Positions 54,668 to 63,134 of a DNA stretch of 64,000 nucleotides are shown here, in pieces. The DNA is from Bacillota bacterium (lineage in GTDB: Bacteria; Bacillota; Clostridia; Oscillospirales; Oscillospiraceae). A program made the translations under genes and the position numbers. The stretch lies in contig JAEXCS010000043.1 in NCBI GenBank assembly GCA_023402075.1, positions 1 through 64,000 of the forward strand. Direction: 5' to 3'. Positions within the stretch are counted from its first letter, which is position 1, and each line of letters opens with the position of its first letter. The notes under the pieces were generated by a model, which had not been told where the DNA came from, did not search any database, and saw nothing but the letters and a program-made list of their open reading frames with translations.

Positions 54668-55468
54668 TCACCCATGGGTTACCGCGCCGGTAACACAGTT
54701 CACATAGTAGTCCACCGCGTCCGTATCTACGCGCCACAGGGGTGTCAGCGTCAGGGCAAAAGCGGTATTTTGCAGCTCATAGCAGGGCGTAAGCCCTATG
54801 ACAGCGCTCACCACCGCGCCGGAGGTTCTCCGCGCCTCCAAAAACGCGGTGAGGGCGGTGGATGCGGTCAGCAGGCCCTCTCCCTGCACAGCCGTAGCGT
54901 GCAGAGGCAAAAAGGTGCCGCTGACGGAACGCAAAACGTTGTTTTCCGCCAAAAACGTGACGGTGCAGGCCTCCACGGGATAGCCCCTGCTCAGCCGATT
55001 CACAGTGACAGACCCGCTGCCCGCAGCGTCAAGCCATTCGTCAGGCATCTCGCATTCATAGCTGCGGCAAAAGCGCCGAACCAGATCGCCCGGGTTCTTT
55101 CCCAGTTCTCCCACAATTTCAAACGCACCGGAAGCGCGGAAAACCGCCCGTCCCAGTGTGGAGGTATAGGTCTGAATTCCGCCCCCTTCATCGGCAGCGG
55201 TCAGCTCTGTCCCCAAAAAAACAGCGGCGGCGGTCTTTTCCGCTTCCGCGTCCCGCTCCAGCGTCAGTGTCGGAGGCGGTGGGTCAAACCCGATGGCGGA
55301 CTCGCTGAGCGTCACGCCCTCAGCGGCGAAGAGCTTCACCAGCTCCTCCGTTGCCTGCCGCCGGGCGGCAGTCTGCTGGGCCTGACGCATTCCCAGCGTT
55401 CCCAAAAAGAACGTGTTCATCAGCAGAAGCGTGAGAATAATAATACTCTTCAGGCGATGTGTCTCCAT
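54668..55468 (-). CDS. yycI: YycI-like regulatory membrane protein
   Basis: 266 residues: one N-terminal membrane helix (about 7-24) then an external beta-rich domain of the YycI/YycH fold. In Firmicutes YycH and YycI sit in the membrane with WalK and tune its activity. Position directly after yycH and walK supports the call; sequence similarity by eye is modest. Start after GGGGAGAGGAG. Confidence 0.75.
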   Translation of the reverse strand: METHRLKSIIILTLLLMNTFFLGTLGMRQAQQTAARRQATEELVKLFAAEGVTLSESAIGFDPPPPTLTLERDAEAEKTAAAVFLGTELTAADEGGGIQTYTSTLGRAVFRASGAFEIVGELGKNPGDLVRRFCRSYECEMPDEWLDAAGSGSVTVNRLSRGYPVEACTVTFLAENNVLRSVSGTFLPLHATAVQGEGLLTASTALTAFLEARRTSGAVVSAVIGLTPCYELQNTAFALTLTPLWRVDTDAVDYYVNCVTGAVTHG

Positions 55469-55492
55469 GTTCCCCGCTCCTCTCCCCGTTTC

Positions 55493-56770
55493 TCACTCTG
55501 CCAGCCACTGGGCAGCAGCGGTGCTTCCCCCGTCCACATAGCGGACGGCAAGCTCCCGCCCCGGCCAGGCCCGGGCAATGGACAGCGCCTGCGCCAGCGG
55601 CAGCAGGCGCACTCCGCTTTCGGAAGGAGTGTACTGCCGAACCCGCAGGGTCAGCCGGACAATAGACGCTCCCTCCAGCGTCACCTCTGCGGCAAAGCCC
55701 CCATCCGCAAAACGGATGGGAAGGCCCGCGTATTGATACCCAAAGCGCAGCGTAACAGAATCCTCGTCGGCAGAAAACTCCTGCAAAAACAATGCTCCGC
55801 TGCTTTGATCGGGCAGCAGGCCGTTTAAAATCTGAAAAACGCCCACCACGGTTTCCGTCTCCGTTGGGACCTCTTCCTCCGACGCAATATGCAGCGTTCC
55901 GCTGCTGCCCTGATAGGAAATCTCCCCATCAGGGTGAATGCGCAGGTTTCGGTCCCCCTCCACCACCACCTCCGCGCCCGAAGGCTCCGGATACCGGGAG
56001 TTGGTGTGAGGGTTAAAGGACAGGGCCTCCAGCACCGCGTCGGAATCTGCGATTCCGGCGGAAACAGCGAGGTTCACAGGCGGGTCAAGCTGATCGGAAA
56101 AAAGGGAAAAGGCAGCCACATGCCCGTCGCTTTCCGGACGGTCAAAGGCAAACCACGCGCTTCCGAGAGAATACTCTCTCACCAGTTCCCTCACGCTTTC
56201 GGAGGAAATAGCCGTGGTACAGACAAAGCAGGCGCTCTCCCCATCCCATGCGAACAGGCGCACCACGTTTTCATCCGCCTGTACCAGCACCCTGCGGGCA
56301 GAGATCTCTCCTCCGCCCCACTGTGCGCCCACCACCCCCGCAAGAATGGACAGGGGCAGCGCACCGCCAAAGTCATAATAGACAGAGCCGCCGGTATCCG
56401 TCCCCATTTGCAGCGCGGCGCGAAACTCCTCCACGCCGCACTTTTTCATTGTTCCGGCAGACCCCAGGGCCTCCATCAAAAGGCTTCCCGGCACTGAAAA
56501 GTCTTCGTCCCCGGTGGTCAGGGCCAGTCCGGCCCAGCGTCCGTAAGCACCCGTAACAGCCACCCGGGCGGGCAGCTCAACGTCCGACAGTCCTGAGACA
56601 ATCTGTGTTTTTTGGACCGAGCCGGAGGAAAGCAGTCCGGAGAGATAGCCCCCGTCACCCCGGAGGTTGAATAACTGCGTTTGAACAAACAGCGCCACAG
56701 CGGAGACGCTCAGCAGGACGATGGCGATGTTTTGCAGGCGGTTCCGCCGCTTTTTCGCTTTTTGGTCCAT
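55493..56770 (-). CDS. yycH: YycH-like regulatory membrane protein
   Basis: 425 residues with a basic N-terminus, one membrane helix (about 14-31) and a large external domain ending in two-lobed beta structure. Follows walK by 27 nt with GGAGGG before the start. Expected to control WalK together with YycI; assigned mainly from position and topology. Confidence 0.72.
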   Translation of the reverse strand: MDQKAKKRRNRLQNIAIVLLSVSAVALFVQTQLFNLRGDGGYLSGLLSSGSVQKTQIVSGLSDVELPARVAVTGAYGRWAGLALTTGDEDFSVPGSLLMEALGSAGTMKKCGVEEFRAALQMGTDTGGSVYYDFGGALPLSILAGVVGAQWGGGEISARRVLVQADENVVRLFAWDGESACFVCTTAISSESVRELVREYSLGSAWFAFDRPESDGHVAAFSLFSDQLDPPVNLAVSAGIADSDAVLEALSFNPHTNSRYPEPSGAEVVVEGDRNLRIHPDGEISYQGSSGTLHIASEEEVPTETETVVGVFQILNGLLPDQSSGALFLQEFSADEDSVTLRFGYQYAGLPIRFADGGFAAEVTLEGASIVRLTLRVRQYTPSESGVRLLPLAQALSIARAWPGRELAVRYVDGGSTAAAQWLAE

Positions 56771-56797
56771 ACCAGCCCTCCTTCCTGTCTCCTTGCG

Positions 56798-58600
56798 TCA
56801 TACCTCCCGCCGCGCCTGGCACAGAGGAAGCGTCAGCCGGACCGTGGTGCCCGGCCCCTCGTGACGCACCAGCCGAATGGTGCCCTGATGCCGCTCCACA
56901 ATCTCTTTGGCAATGGACAGTCCCAGTCCGGTTCCGCCGGACTCCCGCGAACGGGCCTTGTCTACCCGGTAAAACCGCTCGAACACATGCTCCCGGTCTT
57001 TTTCCGGGATGCCGATGCCGTTGTCGGCCACCTCCATCCATACATGCCCGTCGGTGGTCCCGGCAGTGACCAGGATGCGTCCGCCGTCGGGGGTATATTT
57101 GATGGCGTTGCCTAAAATATTCATCATTACCTGCTCCAGCCGCTGGCGGTCGCCCTCGATGATGGGCAGGGGCAGGGCCGGCTCCAGCTTCAGCTCGTGT
57201 CCGTGGTGCCGCGCTTCCAGCGCGTTGGCCTGAACCACGCTGGAGATGGCGTCGCCAAAGTCGAAGCGGGCGCAGCTCATCTCCGTGTTTCCCGCGTCCA
57301 GCCGGGAAAGGGTCAAAAGGTCCTGAACAATGTGGGTCATGCGGTCCGTTTCGTTGATAATAATATCCAGAAAGTTATCCGTGGTGTCCCGGGGGATGTC
57401 TCCTCCACTGTCCCGCAATGTTTCGGCATAGCTTCTCACGTTGGTGAGGGGCGTGCGCAGCTCATGAGAGACATTGGCCACAAACTCCTTGCGCCGCTCC
57501 TCGCTACGGTGGTGCTCCGTCTCGTCGTGCAAAACCACCAGCACACCGCCGCTCACCTGATCGGAAAACGGGGCGAAGTAAGCCTCCAGCGTCTTCTCCC
57601 CCACCACCATCTCCGTGTCGGCATAGTTGGGCCGTTGGAGGGCCAATATCTGCTCCAGCGGATAAATGGTGCCAAACAGCTCGTCATAAGCGGCGTCCTT
57701 TGGAATGGAACGCTGCAAAAGCGCCGTGGCGGCGGGATTGCAGTGAATCAGCTTTCCGTCGTGGTCAAAGGCGGCCACGCCGTCCGTCATGTGGAGGAAG
57801 AGCGTATCCAGCTTGTTCCGCTCGTTTTCCACGGCGTTCAAACTGTCCTGAAGCACGTCCGCCATATGGTTGAAGGTTCCGGTGAGAATGCCGATTTCGT
57901 CCGGCGATTCCACCGGCAGCTTGTTGCCAAAGTCTCCTCCTGCCAGACGCTCCGCGCCCTCGGTCACCTTTTCGATGGGGCCGACGAGGGTTTTGCTGAG
58001 AAGATAGCTGAACAGCACGGAAATCAAAAGCCCGATCACCAGCGCCTGCATAATAATGGTGAAAAGCTGGCTGTTCAGCTTGGACACCGTGTCCCGGTTG
58101 TCCAGAATATAGATGATGTAGCGCCCTTCCTCCCCGGAAATGGGAATGGCCACATCCATATAGTCCTCGGTCAGATCGCTGCGGTCCCCCACCTCGCCGT
58201 TGAGGGCCTTGATGAGATTTGGCGTGGATGCAAGAATCCCGCCGCTCTCCCCCGACTCTGCCAGCACCGCGGCGGAAGACCCGTCCAGCACGTAATAGTT
58301 CCGGGAACGGTAGTCAATGCCAAGGCTTCCGGCGTTGGCCTCCAGAATCTTCTGCATCTGGGCCGCCCCCTCCGGCGCATCGGCAGCGGAGAGAAGGTCG
58401 GCCATAAAGCTGGCATTTTTAGCCGCAGCAACGCCGTCCGTCTCCACTGTGGAGCCGAACATATCGTTCATCTGCTCAAAAAAACCATCAATATAAAAGC
58501 TGGCGACGTTGGTGGTGAGAAACGCGCCCACCGTGGCCATCAGTGAGGTAATCAGCAGCAGCATAATCAGCATCAGCTTCATGTGGAGACTTTTGAACAC
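56798..58600 (-). CDS. walK: WalK sensor histidine kinase
   Basis: 600 residues. Membrane helix 1 (about 9-28), an external PAS-like domain to about 175, membrane helix 2 (about 180-200), HAMP, a cytosolic PAS domain, HisKA with phospho-His in FVANVSHELRTPLTNVR, and HATPase with N box (NILGNAIKYT), G1 (VADNGIGIPEK) and G2 (GGTGLGLSIA). Phosphorylates WalR to control cell-wall hydrolases and growth. GTG start at 58600 after GAGAGG; the later ATG six codons in is an alternative. Confidence 0.93.
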   Translation of the reverse strand: MFKSLHMKLMLIMLLLITSLMATVGAFLTTNVASFYIDGFFEQMNDMFGSTVETDGVAAAKNASFMADLLSAADAPEGAAQMQKILEANAGSLGIDYRSRNYYVLDGSSAAVLAESGESGGILASTPNLIKALNGEVGDRSDLTEDYMDVAIPISGEEGRYIIYILDNRDTVSKLNSQLFTIIMQALVIGLLISVLFSYLLSKTLVGPIEKVTEGAERLAGGDFGNKLPVESPDEIGILTGTFNHMADVLQDSLNAVENERNKLDTLFLHMTDGVAAFDHDGKLIHCNPAATALLQRSIPKDAAYDELFGTIYPLEQILALQRPNYADTEMVVGEKTLEAYFAPFSDQVSGGVLVVLHDETEHHRSEERRKEFVANVSHELRTPLTNVRSYAETLRDSGGDIPRDTTDNFLDIIINETDRMTHIVQDLLTLSRLDAGNTEMSCARFDFGDAISSVVQANALEARHHGHELKLEPALPLPIIEGDRQRLEQVMMNILGNAIKYTPDGGRILVTAGTTDGHVWMEVADNGIGIPEKDREHVFERFYRVDKARSRESGGTGLGLSIAKEIVERHQGTIRLVRHEGPGTTVRLTLPLCQARREV

Positions 58601-58681
58601 GGCTGGCGCCTCTCTTCCTTTCAGGAATCCGGGGCTTTGCCCCGGCCGTTTCCCGCCTGTTGCAGCGGCTGTTCTTTGCTG

Positions 58682-59392
58682 TTATGTCGCGAAATAATAG
58701 CCCGCCCCGCGCCGGGTAAGAATGTAACGGGGATTGGCCGGGTCTGTTTCGATTTTCTCCCGCAGCCGCCGGACGGTCACGTCCACGGTTCGGGCATCGT
58801 CACCCACGTAGCCGTAGTTCCAAACCTGCTCCATCAAATCAATGCGGGCATATACTTTGTTGGGGTGGCTTGCAAGAAAGGTCAAAAGCTCGTATTCCCG
58901 CTGGGTCAGCTCAATGACCTCCCCGCTGCGAAACACCTGATGGCTGTCGGTATTGACGGCCAAATCCCCCGCTACGGTCATGGCTCCCTCGGCAGCGGAG
59001 GCCGCAAGGGGGGCCGACATGCCCAGCCTGCGGATATTTGCCCCCACACGGGCAATCAGCTCCCGCATGGAAAAGGGCTTTGTGATGTAATCGTCCGCGC
59101 CGATTTCAAGGCCAAGGACCTTGTCCGTCTCCTCCTCCCGTGCGGTGAGAATCACCACGGGCACGTTGTTGCGGCTCTCCCGCAGGGAGCGGCATACATC
59201 AAAGCCGTTCATCTTGGGCAGCATCACGTCCAGAAGGATTAAGTCCGGCTTCTGGGTCTGCGCTTTTTCCAGCCCGTCCTCTCCGTCATAGGCCTCCAGC
59301 GTGGCATAGCCCTCCCGCTGAAGGTTGAAGCAGACAATGTCTACAATATTTTTCTCGTCCTCCACGATCAATACTGTCTTTTTCGGTTCCAT
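58682..59392 (-). CDS. walR: WalR response regulator
   Basis: 236 residues, OmpR/PhoB family. Receiver domain with phospho-Asp in PDLILLDVMLPKMNG (near 53) and TAREEE, then a winged-helix DNA-binding domain (EVIELTQREYELLTFLASHP ... ARTVDVTVRRLREKIE). Essential cell-wall regulator in low-GC Gram-positives. Starts after GAGGAGA, 21 nt behind the Nudix gene. Confidence 0.94.
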   Translation of the reverse strand: MEPKKTVLIVEDEKNIVDIVCFNLQREGYATLEAYDGEDGLEKAQTQKPDLILLDVMLPKMNGFDVCRSLRESRNNVPVVILTAREEETDKVLGLEIGADDYITKPFSMRELIARVGANIRRLGMSAPLAASAAEGAMTVAGDLAVNTDSHQVFRSGEVIELTQREYELLTFLASHPNKVYARIDLMEQVWNYGYVGDDARTVDVTVRRLREKIETDPANPRYILTRRGAGYYFAT

Positions 59393-59413
59393 GGAGTCTC
59401 CTCTCTCAGCTTG

Positions 59414-59956
59414 TCAAAGGTTCAGCAGCAGCTTGGCCTTCAAAACGGCGGCAACGGTTTTCCCATCCTCGATTTCGCCCCGCAAACAGCGGTGCGCCAG
59501 CTCCTCCATGGGAATGCGCTCCAGCCGGAGGAATTCGTCCTCGTCGGGTCGGGCCTCGCCCATCGTCAGGCCCCGGGCCAGAAAGAGATACAGCTCCTCT
59601 CCCAGACAACCCGGAGACGGCAGGATTTTTCCCATAGGCAAAAGCTCGTCCGGAACCGCGCCGGTTTCCTCCAGCAACTCCCGCAAAGCGCCCACAGCCG
59701 GTTCCTCGCCCTCCTCCAGCTTTCCTGCCGGAATCTCCAGCAGCGTCCTTCCAAAGGCATAGCGGTACTGTGTCACGGTGAGAACATTGTTTCCCCCGTC
59801 CAGCGCCACCACGGCGACGCACGGGCAATGGTCCGCCACCTCCCGGGACGCGGTTTTTCCGTCGGGCAATCGCACCTGATCCACATGCACCTTCAACAGC
59901 TTCCCGGTAAACACATCCTGCCGGGAGAGGAACGCTTCTTCCAGATTTTCAACCAT
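59414..59956 (-). CDS. Nudix hydrolase, ADP-ribose pyrophosphatase-like
   Basis: 180 residues with a complete Nudix box starting GKLEEGEEPAVGALRELLEE and ending TG, preceded by the ADP-ribose-hydrolase-type region QYRYAFGRTLLEIPAGKLE. Cleaves nucleoside diphosphates such as ADP-ribose. Lies upstream of walR in the same operon with a strong promoter in front. Confidence 0.88.
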   Translation of the reverse strand: MVENLEEAFLSRQDVFTGKLLKVHVDQVRLPDGKTASREVADHCPCVAVVALDGGNNVLTVTQYRYAFGRTLLEIPAGKLEEGEEPAVGALRELLEETGAVPDELLPMGKILPSPGCLGEELYLFLARGLTMGEARPDEDEFLRLERIPMEELAHRCLRGEIEDGKTVAAVLKAKLLLNL

Positions 59957-59995
59957 TTTAAAAGCACCTTCGCTTCTTTATTATCATCTTTAGCC

Positions 59996-60024
59996 ATTAT
60001 AGCAAAGAACCACAGGGATGACAA
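59996..60024 (-). promoter_or_regulatory. Promoter of the nudix-walRK-yycHI operon
   Basis: Minus strand TTGTCA (60019-60024), 17-bp spacer, TATAAT (59996-60001); divergent from the smpB promoter. Confidence 0.75.
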
Positions 60025-60036
60025 CGTTTCTTTTAC

Positions 60037-60065
60037 TTGAAGATTGGGCAGAATTATGCTAAACT
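60037..60065 (+). promoter_or_regulatory. Promoter of smpB
   Basis: TTGAAG (60037-60042), 17-bp spacer, TAAACT (60060-60065). Only 12 bp from the divergent promoter's -35, so the two may interfere. Confidence 0.6.
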
Positions 60066-60107
60066 ACCATCATCTTACAGAACGGAACCCGAAGGGAGGC
60101 GCTTTCC

Positions 60108-60572
60108 ACGGAGAAGAAGGGAATCAAAATTGCGGCCCAAAACCGCAAGGCGTACCACGATTACTTCGTGGAGGAGAAATTCGAGGCGGGCATTGAGCTG
60201 TTCGGCACGGAGGTAAAGTCCATCCGGGCCGGAACGCTGAACCTGAAGGACGCGTGGTGCTCCATTCAGGATGGCGAGCTGTTTGTCAACGGCATGCATA
60301 TCTCTCCCTACGAAAAAGGCAGCATCTTCAACCGCAACCCCGAGCGGGTACGAAAGCTTTTGATGCACAAGTCGGAAATCCGAAAGCTTCAGGCCCTTGT
60401 GAAGCAGGACGGATACACCCTCGTTCCCCTGTCCGTCTATTTTAAGGACGCACGGGTGAAGCTTGAAATCGGCGCCTGCCGCGGCAAGAAGAATTACGAC
60501 AAGCGGGAAACCATTGCCAAGCGGGATGCAGAGCGGGAGATGGACCGCCACATGAAGGAGCGGAACCGCTAA
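60108..60572 (+). CDS. smpB: tmRNA-binding protein SmpB with an apparent ACG start
   Basis: 154 residues if started at ACG 60108, the exact family length. Reading from there gives the conserved opening (M)EKKGIKIAAQNRKAYHDYF, then FEAGIELFGTEVKSIRAGTLNLKDA and the basic C-terminal tail KRDAEREMDRHMKER. An optimal ribosome site AGGGAGG ends 8 nt before the ACG. No ATG, GTG or TTG lies in this frame between an upstream TAA (60059-60061) and a GTG at 60168, which would remove 20 conserved residues. SmpB delivers tmRNA to stalled ribosomes; ssrA lies 1.6 kb downstream. Confidence 0.9.
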   Translation, partial: TEKKGIKIAAQNRKAYHDYFVEEKFEAGIELFGTEVKSIRAGTLNLKDAWCSIQDGELFVNGMHISPYEKGSIFNRNPERVRKLLMHKSEIRKLQALVKQDGYTLVPLSVYFKDARVKLEIGACRGKKNYDKRETIAKRDAEREMDRHMKERNR

Positions 60573-60654
60573 ACCCATCGGCGCAGAGGCACTTGCTCCG
60601 CGCCCCACGCAATACACAATTAAAAAACCCCAAAGGAAGAAAGGAATCTTTGAT

Positions 60655-61194
60655 ATGTCTGAAATGAAAAATCCCATTGCCACCATTACCATGGAAAACG
60701 GCACCGTGATGAAGGCGGAGCTGTACCCCGACAAGGCCCCCAACACGGTGAACAACTTCATCGCCCTGGCCAACTCCGGCTATTATGACAAGCTGATTTT
60801 CCACCGCTGCATTCCCGGCTTTATGATTCAGGGCGGCTGCCCCCAGGGCACCGGCACCGGCGGCCCCGGCTATTCCATCGCGGGCGAGTTCTCCGGCAAC
60901 GGCTTTACCCAGAATGATCTTGTCCATACCTTGGGCGTGCTGTCCATGGCCCGGACCGCGGCCCCCAACAGCGCGGGCAGTCAGTTTTTCGTCATGGTGG
61001 ACGACGCCCCCCATCTGGACGGGCAATACGCCGCCTTTGGCAAGGTGACCGAGGGTGCGGACGAGGCCGTGCGCATTTCCAAGGTGAAGGTGGATTTCAG
61101 TGACAAGCCCAAAACGCCGGAGGTCATTGCATCCATCCGAGTGGATACGCAGGGTGTGGAGTATCCCGCACCGGAGAAAAAGGCTGATCGGTAA
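60655..61194 (+). CDS. Cyclophilin-type peptidyl-prolyl isomerase
   Basis: 179 residues, cytosolic. Cyclophilin motifs: FHRCIPGFMIQGGCPQGTGTGG with catalytic Arg, LSMARTAAPNSAGSQFF and HLDGQYAAFGKV. Catalyses proline cis-trans isomerisation in protein folding. Ribosome sites AAGGAAG and AAAGGA precede the start. Follows smpB by 82 bp. Confidence 0.92.
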   Translation: MSEMKNPIATITMENGTVMKAELYPDKAPNTVNNFIALANSGYYDKLIFHRCIPGFMIQGGCPQGTGTGGPGYSIAGEFSGNGFTQNDLVHTLGVLSMARTAAPNSAGSQFFVMVDDAPHLDGQYAAFGKVTEGADEAVRISKVKVDFSDKPKTPEVIASIRVDTQGVEYPAPEKKADR

Positions 61195-61236
61195 GGATGG
61201 CAGTTCCCCGATTTTAATGGAAAGGGAGCGGGTTTT

Positions 61237-61992
61237 ATGAAAATTGCCATTGTCACCGGCGCGTCCTCAGGTCTGGGCCGGGAATTTGCCCGCCAGCTCA
61301 TTTCCGAATATCCGGAGGTGGAGCAGCTCTGGCTCATCGCCCGAAGGCGCGACCGGCTGGAGGAGCTGGCAAAGTCCCTGCCCCGGCCGGCGCTGTGTCT
61401 TGCGCTGGATTTATGTGACCCCATGAGCTTCACCGTCTTGCAGGAAAAGCTTTTGTCCGAGCAGCCGGAGGTGCTTTTGCTGGTGAACAACGCTGGCGTG
61501 GGCTATTGGGGCAATCTGGGTGAGACGGATACGATGCTTCAAACCCGCATGATTGATCTGAATCTGCGGGCGCTCACCGCCGTCACCAGCTTGACGCTTC
61601 CTTATGTCCCCCGGGGCGGGCGGATTCTGAGCGTGTCTTCCATCGCCGCTTTCTGCCCCAACGCCCGGATGACGGTCTATTCCTCCACCAAGGCGTTTGT
61701 CTCCCACTTCACCGTGGGGCTGGGCGAGGAGCTGCGGGGAAAAGGCATTTCCGTCACCGCCGTTTGTCCCGGCCCCATGGCCACAGAGTTTTGCGACACA
61801 GGCGGAATCACCGGCAATTCGAAAATGTTTGAGCTGCTCCCCTACTGCGATCAGGTGCGGGTGGCCCACGGTGCGCTGCTGGCGGCAAAACGCCGCAGAA
61901 GTATCTATACTCCCACGGCGTTTTATAAGTTTTACCGGCTGGCGGCGAAGCTGACTCCGATGAAACTGATGGCAAAGCTGACAAAAACATAA
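61237..61992 (+). CDS. Short-chain dehydrogenase/reductase
   Basis: 251 residues. Nucleotide-binding TGASSGLGREFA at 7-18, NNAGVG in the middle, catalytic Ser in ILSVSSIAAF and YxxxK in YSSTKAF. An NAD(P)-dependent oxidoreductase of unknown substrate, DltE/YqjQ-like in length. Start after AAAGGGAG. Confidence 0.85.
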   Translation: MKIAIVTGASSGLGREFARQLISEYPEVEQLWLIARRRDRLEELAKSLPRPALCLALDLCDPMSFTVLQEKLLSEQPEVLLLVNNAGVGYWGNLGETDTMLQTRMIDLNLRALTAVTSLTLPYVPRGGRILSVSSIAAFCPNARMTVYSSTKAFVSHFTVGLGEELRGKGISVTAVCPGPMATEFCDTGGITGNSKMFELLPYCDQVRVAHGALLAAKRRRSIYTPTAFYKFYRLAAKLTPMKLMAKLTKT

Positions 61993-62006
61993 ATTTCATG
62001 AAATTG

Positions 62007-62038
62007 TAACATACTTTCGAGTGGAAGTATGTTATAAT
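62007..62038 (+). promoter_or_regulatory. Promoter region of ssrA with a 10-bp dyad
   Basis: TAACATACTT (62007-62016) and AAGTATGTTA (62025-62034) form a perfect inverted repeat whose right arm runs into a TATAAT box (62033-62038). No clear -35 is seen. The half-sites resemble the operator repeats downstream at 62999-63080. Confidence 0.5.
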
Positions 62039-62159
62039 TTCAAACAGAAGATTCCGCATTCAGATCCAAGGGTCCCCTCCCACTTGTCCGCGCAGTTCGT
62101 TCCTTTGTTTTTGCCGCCTTGGTGGAGCGGCGGACGGGGTGCGCAGCGCGGCAATATAT

Positions 62160-62522
62160 GGGGGTGTACCGGTTTCGACGGGGATATGGAGGCGGGACCA
62201 GCGGGCGGATGCGCCTGTCATCCGAAAAACGGGCAAATTATAAATTAAACAACAATAATACTGTTGCTTACGCTGCCTAATTAGGCAGCCGTCCGACCCG
62301 GAAGGACCGCGAGCCGGGAAGGGCGTCGTTTAGCGGTAAATGTGCGTACGCAAAGCTTTGCGCGTGCCATAAATTATGAAGCTCACCTGACCCGCCGGCG
62401 TGACGGCTTGCCGGCGGAGAGGGGAACTGGGAGAGAAAGACTCCCAAAATAACCGTCTGCGCCCGGAGAACGTCTCGTTAAAGTGTTTTCGGACGGGGGT
62501 TCAACTCCCCCCACCTCCACCA
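62160..62522 (+). ncRNA. ssrA: Transfer-messenger RNA
   Basis: 363 nt, one-piece tmRNA. The 5' end GGGGGTG pairs with CACCTCC (62512-62518) as a tRNA-like acceptor stem, followed by A and encoded CCA. TACCGGTTTCGACGGGG at the 5' end and GGGGGTTCAACTCCCC at the 3' end are the diagnostic tRNA-like parts. The tag frame runs from resume codon GCA (62233) to TAA (62278-62280) and encodes ANYKLNNNNTVAYAA. Rescues stalled ribosomes with SmpB. Confidence 0.97.
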
Positions 62523-62533
62523 AAAAAGCAAGG

Positions 62534-62567
62534 CCGCTGAACCGTAATGGTTTGGCGGTTTTTCTTT
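62534..62567 (+). terminator. Terminator of ssrA
   Basis: 10-bp stem with two G-T pairs (62534-62543, 62549-62558) followed by a T run. Confidence 0.85.
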
Positions 62568-62634
62568 TAATTTCAATGGTTTCAAGGCTTTTATGCGCAT
62601 TCTCATTTATAGAACGCCCATTCTATTTTGAATG

Positions 62635-62671
62635 TCCGTAAGCAAATTTTACACCTCAATTTGCTTACGGA
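62635..62671. repeat. 14-bp perfect inverted repeat downstream of ssrA
   Basis: Arms 62635-62648 and 62658-62671 (CCGTAAGCAAAT core), 9-nt spacer. A further imperfect 11-bp dyad (CCCCCGCAAGA / TCTTACGGGGG) lies around 62685-62718. Either could be part of an element end or a terminator for the leftward RHH gene. Confidence 0.6.
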
Positions 62672-62771
62672 ATGCTTACGAGAATCCCCCGCAAGAACCG
62701 CCTGGCTCTTACGGGGGATAGTTGACCTTAAGGCCTATTTGTGCCGTCCGGTTTACATCGCATGCTGACAA

Positions 62772-62960
62772 CTATTTTTGTTCCATCCGCTCCATACGCT
62801 CGTCTATGGCCTTGCAGATGAAATCGTTCAGGCTCTCCCCTGCCGCGTCCGCTGCGGCCTGTATCTCGGCTTTGCGGCCTTTGGGGACAAACGGGTAAAG
62901 GCGGTCATAGGCTTTGGCGTTATATTTAGCTTTGCTTTCATTCGAGGTCTTCCCACTCAT
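62772..62960 (-). CDS. Ribbon-helix-helix-like small protein
   Basis: 62 residues. A basic N-terminus followed by AYDRLYPFVPKGRKAEIQAAADAAGESLNDFICKAIDERM, the pattern of Arc-type RHH proteins found in mobile elements of Firmicutes. GGGAG precedes the start. Three palindromes of one sequence family lie just upstream, plausible binding sites for it. Confidence 0.7.
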   Translation of the reverse strand: MSGKTSNESKAKYNAKAYDRLYPFVPKGRKAEIQAAADAAGESLNDFICKAIDERMERMEQK

Positions 62961-62998
62961 ATAGTATCAACTCCCGCCGCTATTATATCATCTCTCGA

Positions 62999-63080
62999 AT
63001 ACTTACGCTAGTATGCAATTTGCACAAGCATACTTACGTAAGTTTGTGTATTATCCCGTCTTGCATACTGACGCAAGTAT
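62999..63080. promoter_or_regulatory. Three phased operator-like palindromes
   Basis: ATACT-N6-AGTAT at 62999-63014, ATACT-N6-AGTTT at 63030-63045 (inner 12 bp ACTTACGTAAGT perfect), and ATACT-N6-AGTAT at 63065-63080. Spacing of 31 and 35 bp places them on similar helix faces. The third lies between the -35 and -10 of the rightward promoter, so a protein bound there would block it. Confidence 0.65.
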
Positions 63081-63088
63081 GCTATACT
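63061..63088 (+). promoter_or_regulatory. Promoter of the accessory gene at 63135
   Basis: TTGCAT (63061-63066), 16-bp spacer containing an operator, TATACT (63083-63088). Confidence 0.65.
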
Positions 63089-63134
63089 AAGACCATAAAC
63101 CAACAACACGACAGCCGAAAGGCAGGGGGAAAAG

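Noticed and set aside
62999..63080. Possible short CRISPR-like array
   Set aside because: Only three short palindromic repeats with imperfect sequence and a promoter running through them; no cas genes. Operators explain them better.
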